From positions 34,814 to 98,813 of the forward strand of contig JANQRE010000043.1 in NCBI GenBank assembly GCA_028284705.1: DNA of 64,000 nucleotides, in the 5' to 3' direction. The position numbers and the translations under genes are program-made. The stretch comes from Paracoccaceae bacterium. GTDB lineage: Bacteria > Pseudomonadota > Alphaproteobacteria > Rhodobacterales > Rhodobacteraceae. Within the stretch, counting starts at the first letter, position 1. Every line of letters starts with the position of its first letter. Positions 52,058 to 61,232 of this stretch are shown here, in pieces. The notes beneath the pieces are model-generated. The model worked only from the letters and a program-made list of their open reading frames with translations, had not been told where the DNA came from and made no database searches.

Positions 52058-53338
52058 TCACGTTTTGCGCAAAAGACAGTGGTAAAAACCGTCCAAACCG
52101 CCGTATTCCGGCCACAGGTCGGGGTGGGTTCTGATGCCGCCGTCTTCGCGGCGCCAGGCCTCGGGGATACCGTCAGGCAAGGTCGCGTCGATCTGTAGCT
52201 GTCGGCGGGTCAGCGCCTGTTTGATCTGGCGCTCGCCCTCCTCGGGCAAGAGCGAGCAGGTGCAATAGACCATCCGTCCACCGGGCTTCAGCCAGGCGAC
52301 GGCGCGGTCGATGAGATCGGATTGCAATTGAAACAGCGCATCGAGATCGCGGCCTGTCTTGGCGAAGGGCAGATCGGGGTGGCGGCGAATAGTGCCGGTG
52401 GCACTGCAAGGCGCATCGAGGAGGACAGCGTCGAATTTGGGCTGCGGGTCGGCTTTGATGGCGTCGGCGACGACAATCTCGGCGGAGAGATTGGTGCGGG
52501 CCAGGTTCTCGCGTACCCGCTGCATGCGGGTCGTTGAGATATCGAGCGCTGTCACGTTCGCTCCAGTCTGCGCGAGTTGCAGGGTCTTGCCGCCCGGCGC
52601 GGCGCAGAGGTCGAGCACCTCCTCGCCGGGTTGCGCATCAAGAAGCTTCGCGGGCAGCGCTGCTGCGGCATCCTGAACCCACCAGTCGCCCTCGGCAAAC
52701 CCGGTAAGTTCGCTGATCTGCACCCGCTCGGGCAGGCGCACCGATCCGGTGGGCAGGAGCGTGCCTCCGAGTTTTTCGGCCCAGGCAGCCGGGTTGTCTT
52801 TGGCGGTGATATCCGTGGCCGCACCCAGCGCATGGGCCGCCTCGATGGCGCGCGTGGTGTCTTCATCGAAAATATGCACCAGACGCCGCCGCAACCATTT
52901 GCGCAACTCCGGTGGCGGGAGAGTCTGCCACAGGTCAGGACCCGTCTCAGCGACTTTGCGCAGCACGGCATTGGCGAGCCCGGTATAGGGCCGTGCTTTC
53001 GGGATTTTGCGCATAAGGGTGACGGTGCTATCGACCACGCCATGGGCTGCCGCCTTGTCATGACAAAGCTCCAGCGTTGCCAGACGCAGGACGTTCAAAG
53101 CAGCCACAGGCGGACGTTTCTTCAGATGCGGATCGAGGATTTCATCACATCGGCCAAGCTGGCGGAGCGTCTCGGTCGCAAGCCTCTGTGCGCGGGCACG
53201 ATCCGCGGGGTCCAATCGCTCAAGCTCGCCGGTCAGGTCTGAAAGCTGGCGATGCTCCTCCAGCACACCCCAAAGCATACGTACCGCGGCACGACGGGCG
53301 GCAAGACCGGGTTTGGGAGGCGCTTTGGCTTGTTTCAT
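52058..53338 (-). CDS. rsmB: 16S rRNA (cytosine-C5)-methyltransferase RsmB (Fmu)
   Basis: 426 residues beginning MKQAKAPPKPGLAARRAAVR. N-terminal NusB-like domain (ARAQRLATETLRQLGRCDEIL), then SAM-dependent methyltransferase with LDLCAAPGGKTLQLA, and two catalytic-Cys motifs DAPCSATGTIRRHPDL and YCTCSLLPEEGE. Methylates C967 of 16S rRNA. ATG at 53336-53338 fits; the longer ORF to 53458 overlaps the divergent SDHAF4 gene. Confidence 0.94.
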   Translation of the reverse strand: MKQAKAPPKPGLAARRAAVRMLWGVLEEHRQLSDLTGELERLDPADRARAQRLATETLRQLGRCDEILDPHLKKRPPVAALNVLRLATLELCHDKAAAHGVVDSTVTLMRKIPKARPYTGLANAVLRKVAETGPDLWQTLPPPELRKWLRRRLVHIFDEDTTRAIEAAHALGAATDITAKDNPAAWAEKLGGTLLPTGSVRLPERVQISELTGFAEGDWWVQDAAAALPAKLLDAQPGEEVLDLCAAPGGKTLQLAQTGANVTALDISTTRMQRVRENLARTNLSAEIVVADAIKADPQPKFDAVLLDAPCSATGTIRRHPDLPFAKTGRDLDALFQLQSDLIDRAVAWLKPGGRMVYCTCSLLPEEGERQIKQALTRRQLQIDATLPDGIPEAWRREDGGIRTHPDLWPEYGGLDGFYHCLLRKT

Positions 53339-53390
53339 GACTGCGCCCGCGTATATCAGAGTGACGACACCCACAAGCGGGACCGATCCG

Positions 53391-53564
53391 ATGGCCGAAA
53401 AAGACGACCTGCCCCCAGAAGCGCAGCGCGCCCTGGCGGAAGCCGAAGAGCGGCGCAAAAAGGCTAAGGAGTTGGATTTGCCGACCGAGTTGGGCGGTCG
53501 TAAAGGGCCGGAGCCTGTGCGCTATGGCGATTGGGAGAAGAAGGGGATCGCGGTCGATTTCTGA
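53391..53564 (+). CDS. SDHAF4-like (DUF1674) succinate dehydrogenase assembly factor
   Basis: 57 residues: MAEKDDLPPEAQRALAEAEE, then a C-terminal LPTELGGRKGPEPVRYGDWE and KKGIAVDF ending, matching DUF1674/SDHAF4, a factor that helps flavinylated SdhA assemble. Divergent from rsmB with about 50 nt between. Too short for many gene finders but a clear family member. Confidence 0.85.
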   Translation: MAEKDDLPPEAQRALAEAEERRKKAKELDLPTELGGRKGPEPVRYGDWEKKGIAVDF

Positions 53565-53569
53565 CCGGC

Positions 53570-53938
53570 TCAGCGCAGCGTCAGGACCGCCGACATGCCG
53601 GTCCCGCGATCTGAGGCAAAGCGGATTTTGTTGCCGTTCACGCGCACTTCCTGGCAATTCGGTCCGAAATCACGCTGTCCCCAATAGAGGTCGCGGCAAA
53701 AATAGCCATCGCGCCAGACCCAGGCACCGGAAACCTCGCGACCATAGGCTTTGCCGCCAATTTTGCCGTCGGGTGTGACAAAAACGGTGATGCCCATGAT
53801 GTTCATGGTCTTGCCGTTGGTGATCGAGAGGAACTCATCCTTCGAGCTGACCTTCTTGAAACTGGCGCTCGCCATGGCCGGAAATGCCAAAGCAAGCACA
53901 GCGGCAAAACCAATAGCCAGAACTCTCAGACGTATCAT
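53570..53938 (-). CDS. Predicted secreted protein of unknown function
   Basis: 122 residues: signal peptide MIRLRVLAIGFAAVLALAFP, cleavage near ASA, then a beta-rich domain with two Cys (FCRDLYWGQRDFGPNC) probably disulfide bonded. WVWRDGYFCRDLYWG suggests an aromatic patch. Similar short exported proteins are widespread in roseobacters without function. Converges with the SDHAF4 gene (5-nt gap). Confidence 0.75.
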   Translation of the reverse strand: MIRLRVLAIGFAAVLALAFPAMASASFKKVSSKDEFLSITNGKTMNIMGITVFVTPDGKIGGKAYGREVSGAWVWRDGYFCRDLYWGQRDFGPNCQEVRVNGNKIRFASDRGTGMSAVLTLR

Positions 53939-54047
53939 CGCAAATCCCCGAATGTTGCAACATGAGGTTTACGATCCGGGATTGGTTTTGGATCACTCTC
54001 TTGGGAACCCCATTCCTCAACGGCAGAGTGATTGAGCTAACGGGCCC

Positions 54048-54857
54048 CTAGAGCCCAAGCACATCCATCATGTCATAGGAACCTGGACCCTTGTCCTGCC
54101 CCCAGATCGCCGCCTTCACCGCACCGCGGGCGAAGATACCGCGATCTGTCGCCAGGTGACGCAGCACAATGCGCTCTCCATCCGCGGCGAAGATCACGTC
54201 ATGCTCCCCAACGACATCTCCGCCACGAATGGCGGTAAAGCCGATGTCACCCCGTCTCCGCGCACCGGTGATGCCGTCGCGGCCACTGTCCCGCACGTCT
54301 TTCAGCGACACGCCACGTCCTGCGGCCGCGGCTTCACCCAACATCAGCGCGGTCCCGGACGGGGCGTCGACCTTGTGGCGGTGATGCGCTTCGATCACCT
54401 CGATGTCGAAATCATCGTCGAGCGCCTCGGCTACCTTCTGTGTCAGACGAACCAACAGATTGACGCCAAGGCTCATATTTCCGGCTCGAATAATCGTTGC
54501 GTGGCGGGCAGCTGCCGCGAGTGTGGTGAGGTGGTCTTCGGTGAAGCCAGTAGTGCCAATCACATGCACGACACGTGCTTGGGCGGTGAGCTCGGCATGG
54601 GCCAGGGTCGCGTCAGGCGAGGTGAAATCGATCACGGCGCGAGCCTTGGCAATCACCTCAATCGGATCGTCGGTGACCGGCACGCCAAGCTCGGCCCCGC
54701 CCATCGCGACACCAAGGTCCTGACCGGCCCATGCGTGGCCCGGGCGTTCCGTCGCACCGACTAGGCGCAGCTTGTCGGAAGCTTGTACCGTCTTGATCAG
54801 CATCTGCCCCATGCGGCCAGAGGCTCCCGTGATCACTACGCCAGGCAAGTCGGACAT
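54048..54857 (-). CDS. dapB: 4-hydroxy-tetrahydrodipicolinate reductase
   Basis: 269 residues, typical length. N-terminal Rossmann motif [16 protein letters not shown] (GASGRMG), middle [12 protein letters not shown], catalytic/DAP-binding [16 protein letters not shown] (His pair, Lys) and C-terminal [17 protein letters not shown]. Catalyses a step of lysine/DAP synthesis. AAAGGAG precedes the ATG at 54857. Divergent from rbfA. Confidence 0.96.
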   Translation of the reverse strand: MSDLPGVVITGASGRMGQMLIKTVQASDKLRLVGATERPGHAWAGQDLGVAMGGAELGVPVTDDPIEVIAKARAVIDFTSPDATLAHAELTAQARVVHVIGTTGFTEDHLTTLAAAARHATIIRAGNMSLGVNLLVRLTQKVAEALDDDFDIEVIEAHHRHKVDAPSGTALMLGEAAAAGRGVSLKDVRDSGRDGITGARRRGDIGFTAIRGGDVVGEHDVIFAADGERIVLRHLATDRGIFARGAVKAAIWGQDKGPGSYDMMDVLGL

Positions 54858-54930
54858 GATTTCGCTCCTTTGTCTGGCGGAGGTTTAGGGTCGGTTGCAT
54901 GGGCCTGACAAGAGGCTTAAGTGACGGCGC

Positions 54931-55335
54931 ATGGCAAAGAACTCCCATTTCTCGAGCGCCGGACCGTCGCAGCGGCAGTTGCGCGTCGGTGAACTGATCC
55001 GTCGCACGTTGGCCGATGTGCTTAATCGCGGCGATATCCATGATCCGGACCTGAACCGCCTGTCGATCACGGTCAGCGAAGTGCGCACCACGCCCGATCT
55101 CAAGGTTGCCACTGCATTTGTGCTGCCTTTGGGCGGTGATAAGCGGGAGGAGGCTTTGGGGGCACTGCGTCGCAACAAAGGAGAGCTCCGGCGCGCAGTG
55201 TCGAAACAGATGACGCTGAAATTCTCCCCCGATCTGAAATTTGTACTCGATGACAGTTTCGACCGGATGGACGATACGCGCAGGCTTCTCAACTCCGACG
55301 AAGTGCGGCGCGATCTGGATGGAGATGATGCTTAG
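54931..55335 (+). CDS. rbfA: Ribosome-binding factor A
   Basis: 134 residues with the KH-like RbfA fold: RVGELIRRTLADVLNRG, LSITVSEVRTTPDLKVATAFV, LKFSPDLKFVLDDSFDR. Assists late 30S maturation. Upstream of truB, with a DUF2233-type gene inserted between; rbfA and truB are neighbours in many bacteria. Confidence 0.95.
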   Translation: MAKNSHFSSAGPSQRQLRVGELIRRTLADVLNRGDIHDPDLNRLSITVSEVRTTPDLKVATAFVLPLGGDKREEALGALRRNKGELRRAVSKQMTLKFSPDLKFVLDDSFDRMDDTRRLLNSDEVRRDLDGDDA

Positions 55336-56059
55336 GCGTCTTCTGGTGGCGATAACCTGCGTTGCCGGGATGGCGCAGGCCGAAGATACCTGTCGCACGA
55401 TTGAGCATTTGGGTGACAGCTATGATGTCTGTTCAACAATGGATGCATCCCGGATCGACCTCTGGCGCGCGGATGCGTTTGGTCAGATTTACGGTGAGTT
55501 TTCGGCCATCGACGCAAAGCTCGCAAAGACCGGCAAGGCCCTGTCTTTCGCGATGAATGGCGGCATGTATCACGACGACCGCCGCGCCGTAGGCTATTAC
55601 GTGGATGTGCACGGGCTTCAGACGCCGCTCATGACCCGGGAAGGGCCGGGCAATTTCGGCTTGCTGCCCAATGGTGTGTTCTGTGTGGAAAATGGCGTGG
55701 CAACGATCACGGAAAGCCGTTCGTTCAAAGCCGCCCCGAAGGATTGTCGGATCGCGACGCAATCCGGGCCGATGCTGGTAATCGATGGCGAGTTGCATCC
55801 GAAATTCCTGCCCGACAGCGCCTCGCGCAAATGGCGCAATGCCGTAGGGGTCGCCGCGGATAGCACGGTGTATTTTGTGATCTCGAATGGGGCGGTGCGG
55901 TTCCATGGTTTTGCCACCCTGTTCCGCGACGTCCTGAAGACGCCGAATGCCCTATTCCTCGACGGCACGATCTCACGCTTTCACGCACCGGCTTTGGGAC
56001 GCTCCGACAGCGGCGCACAAATGGGTCCGATCCTCGGCGTGATCGCGGAGGCGGAGTGA
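55325..56059 (+). CDS. Phosphodiester glycosidase-family (NAGPA/DUF2233) protein
   Basis: 244 residues. N-terminal signal-like [25 protein letters not shown] features: [72 protein letters not shown] and [13 protein letters not shown]. Such domains cleave sugar phosphodiesters (NAGPA-like) and are also found in envelope glycan metabolism. Start overlaps the rbfA end by ~11 nt and the stop overlaps truB (TGATG), so it is translated within the rbfA-truB operon. An unusual passenger between two RNA/ribosome genes. Confidence 0.85.
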   Translation: MMLRRLLVAITCVAGMAQAEDTCRTIEHLGDSYDVCSTMDASRIDLWRADAFGQIYGEFSAIDAKLAKTGKALSFAMNGGMYHDDRRAVGYYVDVHGLQTPLMTREGPGNFGLLPNGVFCVENGVATITESRSFKAAPKDCRIATQSGPMLVIDGELHPKFLPDSASRKWRNAVGVAADSTVYFVISNGAVRFHGFATLFRDVLKTPNALFLDGTISRFHAPALGRSDSGAQMGPILGVIAEAE

Positions 56060-56973
56060 TGGCGCGGCGCAGGAAGGGTCGCGATATCTCGGGCTGGTTG
56101 ATCGTCGATAAACCCGCCGGGATCACCTCCACGTCAGTCGTGAACAAAGTGCGTTGGGCGTTTGAAGCGAAGAAGGCCGGGCATGCGGGCACGCTGGACC
56201 CGGCAGCGACCGGTTTGTTGGCCGTTGCCCTCGGCGAGGCGACGAAGACGGTGCCTTATGTGACGAATGATCTGAAAGCCTATCGGTTTCTAGTACGGCT
56301 CGGGCAGACGACGAATACCGATGACGCTGAGGGTGAGGTGATCTCCGAGAGCGATCTCAGACCATCGGACGCCGAGATTGCGGACGCACTGCCGCAGTTT
56401 CGCGGTCAGGTCGAGCAGGTGCCGCCGCAATTCTCTGCCGTGAAGATCGATGGGGAGCGGGCCTATAAACGGGCACGCGACGGCGAGGCGATGGAGTTGG
56501 ATGCGCGATCGCTTTTTGTGGACAGCCTCGATGTCGTGTCGCGCCCCGATCCCGATCATGTCGAACTGGAGATGGTCTGCGGCAAGGGAGGCTATGTGCG
56601 GTCCATCGCCCGCGATCTGGGCGAGCACTTGGGTTGTGGCGGGCATGTGGTCTGGCTGCGCAGACTCTGGTCTGGACCTTTTGATCTGGAACAGGCCGTG
56701 ACACTGGAGCAGATCGAAGCCCTGGCCAGAACTTCCGAGATTGATGACTTGCTCCTGCCTCTTGAGACCGGATTGGCGGACCTGCCCGAATTGCCCTGCG
56801 ATGCCGTTGCAGCAGGCAAGATGCGAAACGGCAATCCCGGCATGGTTCGGCCTGTGGTCGAACTCTCCTATGGCGATCTGGCTTGGGCTTCCTGCGATGG
56901 CGAAGCGGTCGCTGTCGGGCATTATCGCGCCGGTGAGTTGCACCCGGCGCGGGTCTTTGCCCGCTCCACTTGA
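56059..56973 (+). CDS. truB: tRNA pseudouridine(55) synthase TruB
   Basis: 304 residues. [31 protein letters not shown] with catalytic Asp47, then TEGKDLVTYE-equivalent region; [22 protein letters not shown] and [16 protein letters not shown] are typical. Isomerises U55 of tRNA. ATG at 56059 overlaps the preceding stop. Confidence 0.95.
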   Translation: MARRRKGRDISGWLIVDKPAGITSTSVVNKVRWAFEAKKAGHAGTLDPAATGLLAVALGEATKTVPYVTNDLKAYRFLVRLGQTTNTDDAEGEVISESDLRPSDAEIADALPQFRGQVEQVPPQFSAVKIDGERAYKRARDGEAMELDARSLFVDSLDVVSRPDPDHVELEMVCGKGGYVRSIARDLGEHLGCGGHVVWLRRLWSGPFDLEQAVTLEQIEALARTSEIDDLLLPLETGLADLPELPCDAVAAGKMRNGNPGMVRPVVELSYGDLAWASCDGEAVAVGHYRAGELHPARVFARST

Positions 56974-56980
56974 TCGCGCG

Positions 56981-56991
56981 TTTTGTAACAA
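56981..56991 (+). promoter_or_regulatory. TTTTGTNACAA element, copy 1
   Basis: TTTTGTAACAA, just downstream of truB. The related palindrome TTTTGTTACAAAA is at 57043-57055. Together they look like paired operator half-sites upstream of the 57165 gene; the binding protein is unknown. Confidence 0.4.
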
Positions 56992-57042
56992 TTCACTGCC
57001 GCGAGCCGCGGCCCCGGTCCTGATCGCGGTGCAAAAGCGTGG

Positions 57043-57055
57043 TTTTGTTACAAAA
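57043..57055 (+). promoter_or_regulatory. TTTTGTTACAAAA palindrome, copy 2
   Basis: Odd palindrome (centre T) 110 bp before the membrane-protein ATG at 57165; its last ten bases are the reverse complement of 56981-56990. Confidence 0.45.
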
Positions 57056-57164
57056 GCTCACGGAGAGCGGTGTGCTGGATGAGTGTTTCGTGAAGTATCT
57101 GCACATAAGTCGGATTTCGAAGTAGTTTCTGTGCAAATTTACATATCACCTCGGAGTTCATCTC

Positions 57165-57638
57165 ATGACACGCATAGCACAATTCTGGACGATCCTCACT
57201 GCAGGCGCCCTTGCCACTATCGCCTTTGACCTCTTCGGTCAGGCGCTCTCTCCCCTCTTTGGCTTCGCCAAACTTGCCCCGGTCGGCCTTGCCCAAGGCA
57301 CCGTGAAAGCCGTCTTTGGCGCCGCGCCGAAGGGCATTGGCGATCTGGTCCACATCCTGACCGGCCTCTTCATCTATTCCTTCAGTTGGGCGCTGGTTGC
57401 GCGCCCGATCCAGAAGGCCGTGCTGCCCTCCTTGCCCTGGATCGTGACTGCTGTCGTTTACGGAATCGGCCTTTGGGTCTTCGCGCTTTATGGCGTGGCG
57501 CATCTGATTGCGGGCAACAAACCTTTCCTCGGGTTTACCGGCATCACTTGGGTCGCGCTCTGGGGACACATCCTCTACGCGGTCGTCGTCGCCGCGGTGA
57601 TCGAATGGAAACCCCGCGCGAGCGCTCTGGCCGCTTGA
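57165..57638 (+). CDS. Multi-pass membrane protein of unknown function
   Basis: 157 residues with about five hydrophobic segments: FWTILTAGALATIAFDLF, GDLVHILTGLFIYSFSWALV, PSLPWIVTAVVYGIGLWVFAL and GITWVALWGHILYAVVVAAVI. Contains several His residues (LVHILTG, YGVAHLI, WGHILY) that might coordinate heme or metal. No family assigned. The long upstream gap (56974-57164) holds the TTTTGTNACAA elements. Confidence 0.75.
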   Translation: MTRIAQFWTILTAGALATIAFDLFGQALSPLFGFAKLAPVGLAQGTVKAVFGAAPKGIGDLVHILTGLFIYSFSWALVARPIQKAVLPSLPWIVTAVVYGIGLWVFALYGVAHLIAGNKPFLGFTGITWVALWGHILYAVVVAAVIEWKPRASALAA

Positions 57639-57644
57639 ACCCCG

Positions 57645-57677
57645 GATCATGGGCTGGCATGAGATCGGCCCATGATC
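57645..57677 (+). other. Inverted repeat enclosing the DUF1643 start codon
   Basis: GATCATGGGC (57645-57654) is an exact inverted repeat of GCCCATGATC (57668-57677). The start codon ATG at 57672 is within the 3' arm and the GAGA ribosome-binding site within the 13-nt loop, so a stable hairpin could hide the start. Confidence 0.5.
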
Positions 57678-58178
57678 ACCCGCACCCATCAGAAAGGCGA
57701 CGCGGCTTCGGTCGCGATCTACTCACCGTGTGAGAAATACCGCTACGCGCTGACCCGGGTCTGGGACGCGGTAGGCGGCAAGGTCAGTTTCGTGATGCTG
57801 AACCCCTCCACGGCAACGGAAGTGCAAAACGACCCCACAGTGGAACGTTGCGAGAGACGCGCGCGCGCCTTGGGATATGGCGCGTTTCGCGTGACCAATA
57901 TCTTCGCCTGGCGCGACACCGATCCCAAGCAGATGCGGCGGGCAGCCGATCCTGTGGGACCGGAGAATGACGTAGCGATTGCGGAGGCGTGTCTCTGGGC
58001 GGATCGTGTTGTCTGCGCCTGGGGTACCCATGGCGCGTATTTGGAGCGCGGACCTGCCGTTGAGGCTCTGGTGCGTGAAACAGGTGTCACACCTTATCAC
58101 TTGGGCCTGAGCAAAGACGGACACCCGAAACACCCGCTTTATATCGGGTATGCGGTGCAGCCTCAGGTCTGGGTGTAG
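57672..58178 (+). CDS. DUF1643 family protein
   Basis: 168 residues. CEKYRYALTRVWDAVGGKVSFVMLNPSTATEVQNDPTVERCERRARALGYG and FRVTNIFAWRDTDPKQMRRA are the DUF1643 signatures. Function unproven; the family is thought to be associated with nucleic-acid or defence genes in some genomes, which is not evident here. No signal peptide. Start codon lies in an inverted repeat; converges with the RTX gene. Confidence 0.88.
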   Translation: MITRTHQKGDAASVAIYSPCEKYRYALTRVWDAVGGKVSFVMLNPSTATEVQNDPTVERCERRARALGYGAFRVTNIFAWRDTDPKQMRRAADPVGPENDVAIAEACLWADRVVCAWGTHGAYLERGPAVEALVRETGVTPYHLGLSKDGHPKHPLYIGYAVQPQVWV

Positions 58179-58199
58179 AACTCGTCGCAAATAGAGATA

Positions 58200-58225
58200 C
58201 CCCGAACTGCAAAGGCATTTCGGGG
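58200..58225. terminator. Hairpin between convergent DUF1643 and RTX genes
   Basis: CCCCGAA (58200-58206) pairs with TTCGGGG (58219-58225), loop 12 nt. No T-run; may act as a bidirectional terminator. Confidence 0.5.
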
Positions 58226-58267
58226 CCGCTCAATAGTCCTTCAGTCGACCGATGATCCTCGTCGGGG

Positions 58268-59410
58268 TTACGGGGTCGGCGGCACGCTCGGACCGAACTC
58301 GGAAGGCACGAAGATAAGGTCTCCCTGTGTCAGACCCGTCGCACCGCGCACGATGGCCGCGACATTTCCATCAATCAGCACCTGCGTATCACCACTGACC
58401 TCGTTGAAGGTTATGGTGGGCTGGGCTGTGGTCTGATCGTAGAAGATGCCAATGCTGTCGGTTCCACCCACATAGTCCGCGATCTCTGCGCCGTTTCCGT
58501 CGGTCAACCAAGTGCCGAGCGCAAACCCGTCGGCACCTCCACCACCGGTAGCAGTATCGCCGTTCCCGATCACCAGAACATCGGCACCGTCCTCACCAAA
58601 GAGGAGGTCGGCCCTATCGAAATCTGTTGCAGAATAGAGGCCGTCGACAACGCCATCTTCAACTCCGATGAGCAAATCGTCTCCGCCACCACCCCGCAAG
58701 GTGTCCGTGCCGAGATCGCCGTTCAGGATGTCGTTGCCAGCCTGGCCAAACAGGTTGTCGTCACCTTCACCGCCAATGAGCGTGTCGTTACCGCCACCGC
58801 CATCGACGGAGTCGTTGCCAGCGCCGCCGTTCACGACATCTGAACCTTCACCGCCACCAACGGTATCATCGCCGTCGCCACCGTTGACATTGTCGTCTCC
58901 ACCGACGCCAAAGACGAAGTCATTTCCGGGTCCGCCATCGAGCGTATCATTGCCTTCACCGCCGTTGATGCGGTCAGCGCCGAAATTGCCGTCGATGATG
59001 TCGTTGCCACCCGCGCCGAACAGGATGTCATTGCCGCCATCGCCGCGGATATTGTCGGCCCCTTCACCGCCATTGGCACTGTCATTGCCGATACCGCCAT
59101 CAATGGTATCGTCTCCAACGCCGCCGCTGAGGGTGTCGTCGCCGGCATTGCCGTTCAAAACATCGGCGCCTTCAGAGCCGCGAATGATATCCGCACCGTT
59201 GCCACCGTTCACGGTATCATCGCCGCCGCCACCGTCGATCACATCGTCTCCGCCGAGCCCGTTGATCAGTTCTCCGATGGATTTGCCTTCAATTGTCTCA
59301 GGGTTATCGGTACCGTTGATTTCGGTTTCAGCAACCGGATCGTCGTCATCCCCAAAAATTTCGACCAACAGGCCGATCATCGTCAAACTCAATAACGCGA
59401 CTCCGAACAT
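58268..59410 (-). CDS. RTX-repeat calcium-binding protein
   Basis: 380 residues. After a hydrophobic N-terminus ([20 protein letters not shown], anchor or signal) comes an acidic stretch, then about 20 RTX nonapeptides GGxGxDxxx (for example [36 protein letters not shown]) in residues about 50-250. The C-terminus [26 protein letters not shown] is the usual end of roseobacter RTX proteins. Repeats bind Ca2+ and fold outside the cell. No Type I secretion genes nearby. A CtrA-type site lies about 85 bp upstream. Confidence 0.9.
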   Translation of the reverse strand: MFGVALLSLTMIGLLVEIFGDDDDPVAETEINGTDNPETIEGKSIGELINGLGGDDVIDGGGGDDTVNGGNGADIIRGSEGADVLNGNAGDDTLSGGVGDDTIDGGIGNDSANGGEGADNIRGDGGNDILFGAGGNDIIDGNFGADRINGGEGNDTLDGGPGNDFVFGVGGDDNVNGGDGDDTVGGGEGSDVVNGGAGNDSVDGGGGNDTLIGGEGDDNLFGQAGNDILNGDLGTDTLRGGGGDDLLIGVEDGVVDGLYSATDFDRADLLFGEDGADVLVIGNGDTATGGGGADGFALGTWLTDGNGAEIADYVGGTDSIGIFYDQTTAQPTITFNEVSGDTQVLIDGNVAAIVRGATGLTQGDLIFVPSEFGPSVPPTP

Positions 59411-59494
59411 CGTACTTCCCCAAAGTTACCCGCAGACAGATTACAGGCGGATGGTAGCTCAACACTTCACAAAATTGCCAGAAAAAAGCCCCAA

Positions 59495-59509
59495 TTAACC
59501 GTTTGTTAA
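59495..59509. promoter_or_regulatory. Candidate CtrA site upstream of the RTX gene
   Basis: TTAA-CCGTTTG-TTAA, about 85 bp before the RTX start codon (59410) on its promoter side. The rest of 59411-59755 (345 bp) up to rpsO is promoter and leader sequence without a credible gene. Confidence 0.5.
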
Positions 59510-59755
59510 TGAATGGATTTTCGCATTGTTTCCGAATCAGACGCAGTTCCCCAGGACGATCCCGTATCGTTGCCGCCGACGAGTGCCAAATGTGGCGCAA
59601 TTGTGGCGGCCAGAGAATTGCCCGAAAAGAATCCTCTTTCCATATCTGCAGAATCTTTCTATACGCCCGCATCCGCATATGCGCGGATCCTCCACGGGCC
59701 TTGCTGGACGACATCCCGGCTTGCGCCATAACCCTTAAGCTTAAAGGAGACCCCG

Positions 59756-60025
59756 ATGTCGATTACTGCTGAAGAGAAGTCCAAACTCATCAAAGAGTTT
59801 GGCACCAAAGACGGCGATACCGGATCTCCGGAAGTCCAGGTTGCGATCCTGACCAGCCGCATCAACACCCTGACCGAGCATTTCAAAACCCATAAAAAAG
59901 ATAATCACGGTCGCCGTGGGTTGCTGAAAATGGTGGCTCAGCGTCGGAAGCTTCTGGATTACACGAAGAACAAGGACGAGGCGCGCTATCAGGATCTGAT
60001 CAAGAAGCTCGGCATTCGCCGCTAA
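59756..60025 (+). CDS. rpsO: 30S ribosomal protein S15
   Basis: 89 residues, standard length. [57 protein letters not shown] and [22 protein letters not shown] are S15 signatures. Strong AAAGGAGA before the ATG. pnp often follows rpsO elsewhere but is not here; a strong terminator ends the unit. Confidence 0.98.
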   Translation: MSITAEEKSKLIKEFGTKDGDTGSPEVQVAILTSRINTLTEHFKTHKKDNHGRRGLLKMVAQRRKLLDYTKNKDEARYQDLIKKLGIRR

Positions 60026-60046
60026 CTTCTTGCGCCAGAACGACAA

Positions 60047-60070
60047 GGGGCCCGACGGGCCCCTTTTTTT
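60047..60070 (+). terminator. Intrinsic terminator of rpsO
   Basis: GGGGCCC-GAC-GGGCCCC (60047-60063) followed by seven T (60064-60070). Confidence 0.95.
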
Positions 60071-60080
60071 GTTTGCGCCT

Positions 60081-61133
60081 CTAGAACCCGATGAACCGGT
60101 CCGCCAAGGCCATGAAGAGTGGGATTGAGAGGATCGCCACCGGTGTGCCGAGCCCTGTGGAGGTGCCAACATATGCCGATGGGTTCGCCTCGGGCAGTGC
60201 TCCGCGCATGGTCGGCGGGCCGGAGATGTCCGAACTCGATGCGGCCATTACTGACAGCAGGACCACGCCGCCTGCCGAGAACCCGGTCAGGTGATGCGCG
60301 ATCAGACCCGCACCGAACCCCAGCAGGCCATGCACGATCGGAGCCGTCAGGCCGTAGAGGATATAGGCATGCGCCACTTTCCGCATCTCGGACAGGCGCG
60401 ACCAGGCCTCCATGCCCATCACCAGCATCAGGATCGACAGAAGTCCGCGGAAGAGCGGCTCGTAGAAGCTCTCGAACACCGCGTCGGGCCGGGCGAACAG
60501 GCCAAGGGCGAGGCCCAGCAACAGGGCCGAGATCGCCGAGCTGCGCAGCGTATCGACCAGAATGCCTTTGATCATCTCACCGTCAAAAGCGGTCGGCCCA
60601 GCCGCGCCGCCCAGCGTCATCGTTCCGTCCCCGCTGGCGGTGGCCGCCTTGCGCTGTGCGCTCATCCGGGCAAGCACGATGGCGGTCACAAGGGCGGCGA
60701 TGTCCATGAACGGATACAGCGCGCCGATGAACCCCTCATAGGCGATGCCTTCGCCATCCAAAACGGCCATGGACGCGGCAAGCGTGGAGGCCGAGACCGC
60801 CCCGAAGAGACCCGCGGTCGCCATGCCGTCCATCGGCGAGACGCCTCGTAGCTTGACGATGGTTTTGGCGCCGATCAGCACGATCCCGATGCCCACAAGC
60901 GCCGCAGCCATGGCGGGCACGGCGAGAGAGATCAGATCGGCCTCGCGCACCGAAATACCGGCACTCATGCCAACCTTCAGCAGCAGGATCAGGACGACAA
61001 AATTGTAGACCGGCTCGGGAACTTCGAGCCGGGACCCAAGGGCCGCCAGGAGCATGCCGCCGATCAGAAACGCCAGCGTGGGTTTCTGCAGCTGGGCGAG
61101 CATGGTTGTGACGATGTCGGCGGCGAGATCCAT
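60081..61133 (-). CDS. SbtA-family (DUF897) sodium-dependent bicarbonate transporter-like protein
   Basis: 350 residues with about ten transmembrane segments. Family features include FLIGGMLLAALGSRLEVPEPVYNF, LLLKVGMSAGISV, TAGLFGAVSASTLAASM, YPFMDIAALVTAIVL and SVMAASSSDISGPPTMRGALPEANPSAYVGTSTGLGTPVAI. Cyanobacterial SbtA imports HCO3- with Na+; in heterotrophs substrate is unproven. No SbtB (PII-like) partner nearby. Divergent from a LysR regulator. Confidence 0.9.
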   Translation of the reverse strand: MDLAADIVTTMLAQLQKPTLAFLIGGMLLAALGSRLEVPEPVYNFVVLILLLKVGMSAGISVREADLISLAVPAMAAALVGIGIVLIGAKTIVKLRGVSPMDGMATAGLFGAVSASTLAASMAVLDGEGIAYEGFIGALYPFMDIAALVTAIVLARMSAQRKAATASGDGTMTLGGAAGPTAFDGEMIKGILVDTLRSSAISALLLGLALGLFARPDAVFESFYEPLFRGLLSILMLVMGMEAWSRLSEMRKVAHAYILYGLTAPIVHGLLGFGAGLIAHHLTGFSAGGVVLLSVMAASSSDISGPPTMRGALPEANPSAYVGTSTGLGTPVAILSIPLFMALADRFIGF

Positions 61134-61232
61134 CTCGGCGATCCTTCTGGGTTGATCTGGCAGGGGAGATAGGGGGCCGGAAAGCGGAAGAAAAGTATAT
61201 CTTTCCGATGAATTCGTTCTATTTTAGTGAAT

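Noticed and set aside
50444..52198. 584-residue plus-strand ORF
   Set aside because: Antisense shadow of the heparinase-like gene running into rsmB; no recognisable domain.
58660..59260. Periodic DNA repeats resembling a CRISPR or satellite array
   Set aside because: The period is 27 bp and encodes RTX nonapeptides in frame; there are no spacers.
59503..59772. Short overlapping ORFs in three plus-strand frames before rpsO
   Set aside because: No ribosome-binding site or coding pattern; the region is better read as rpsO promoter and leader.
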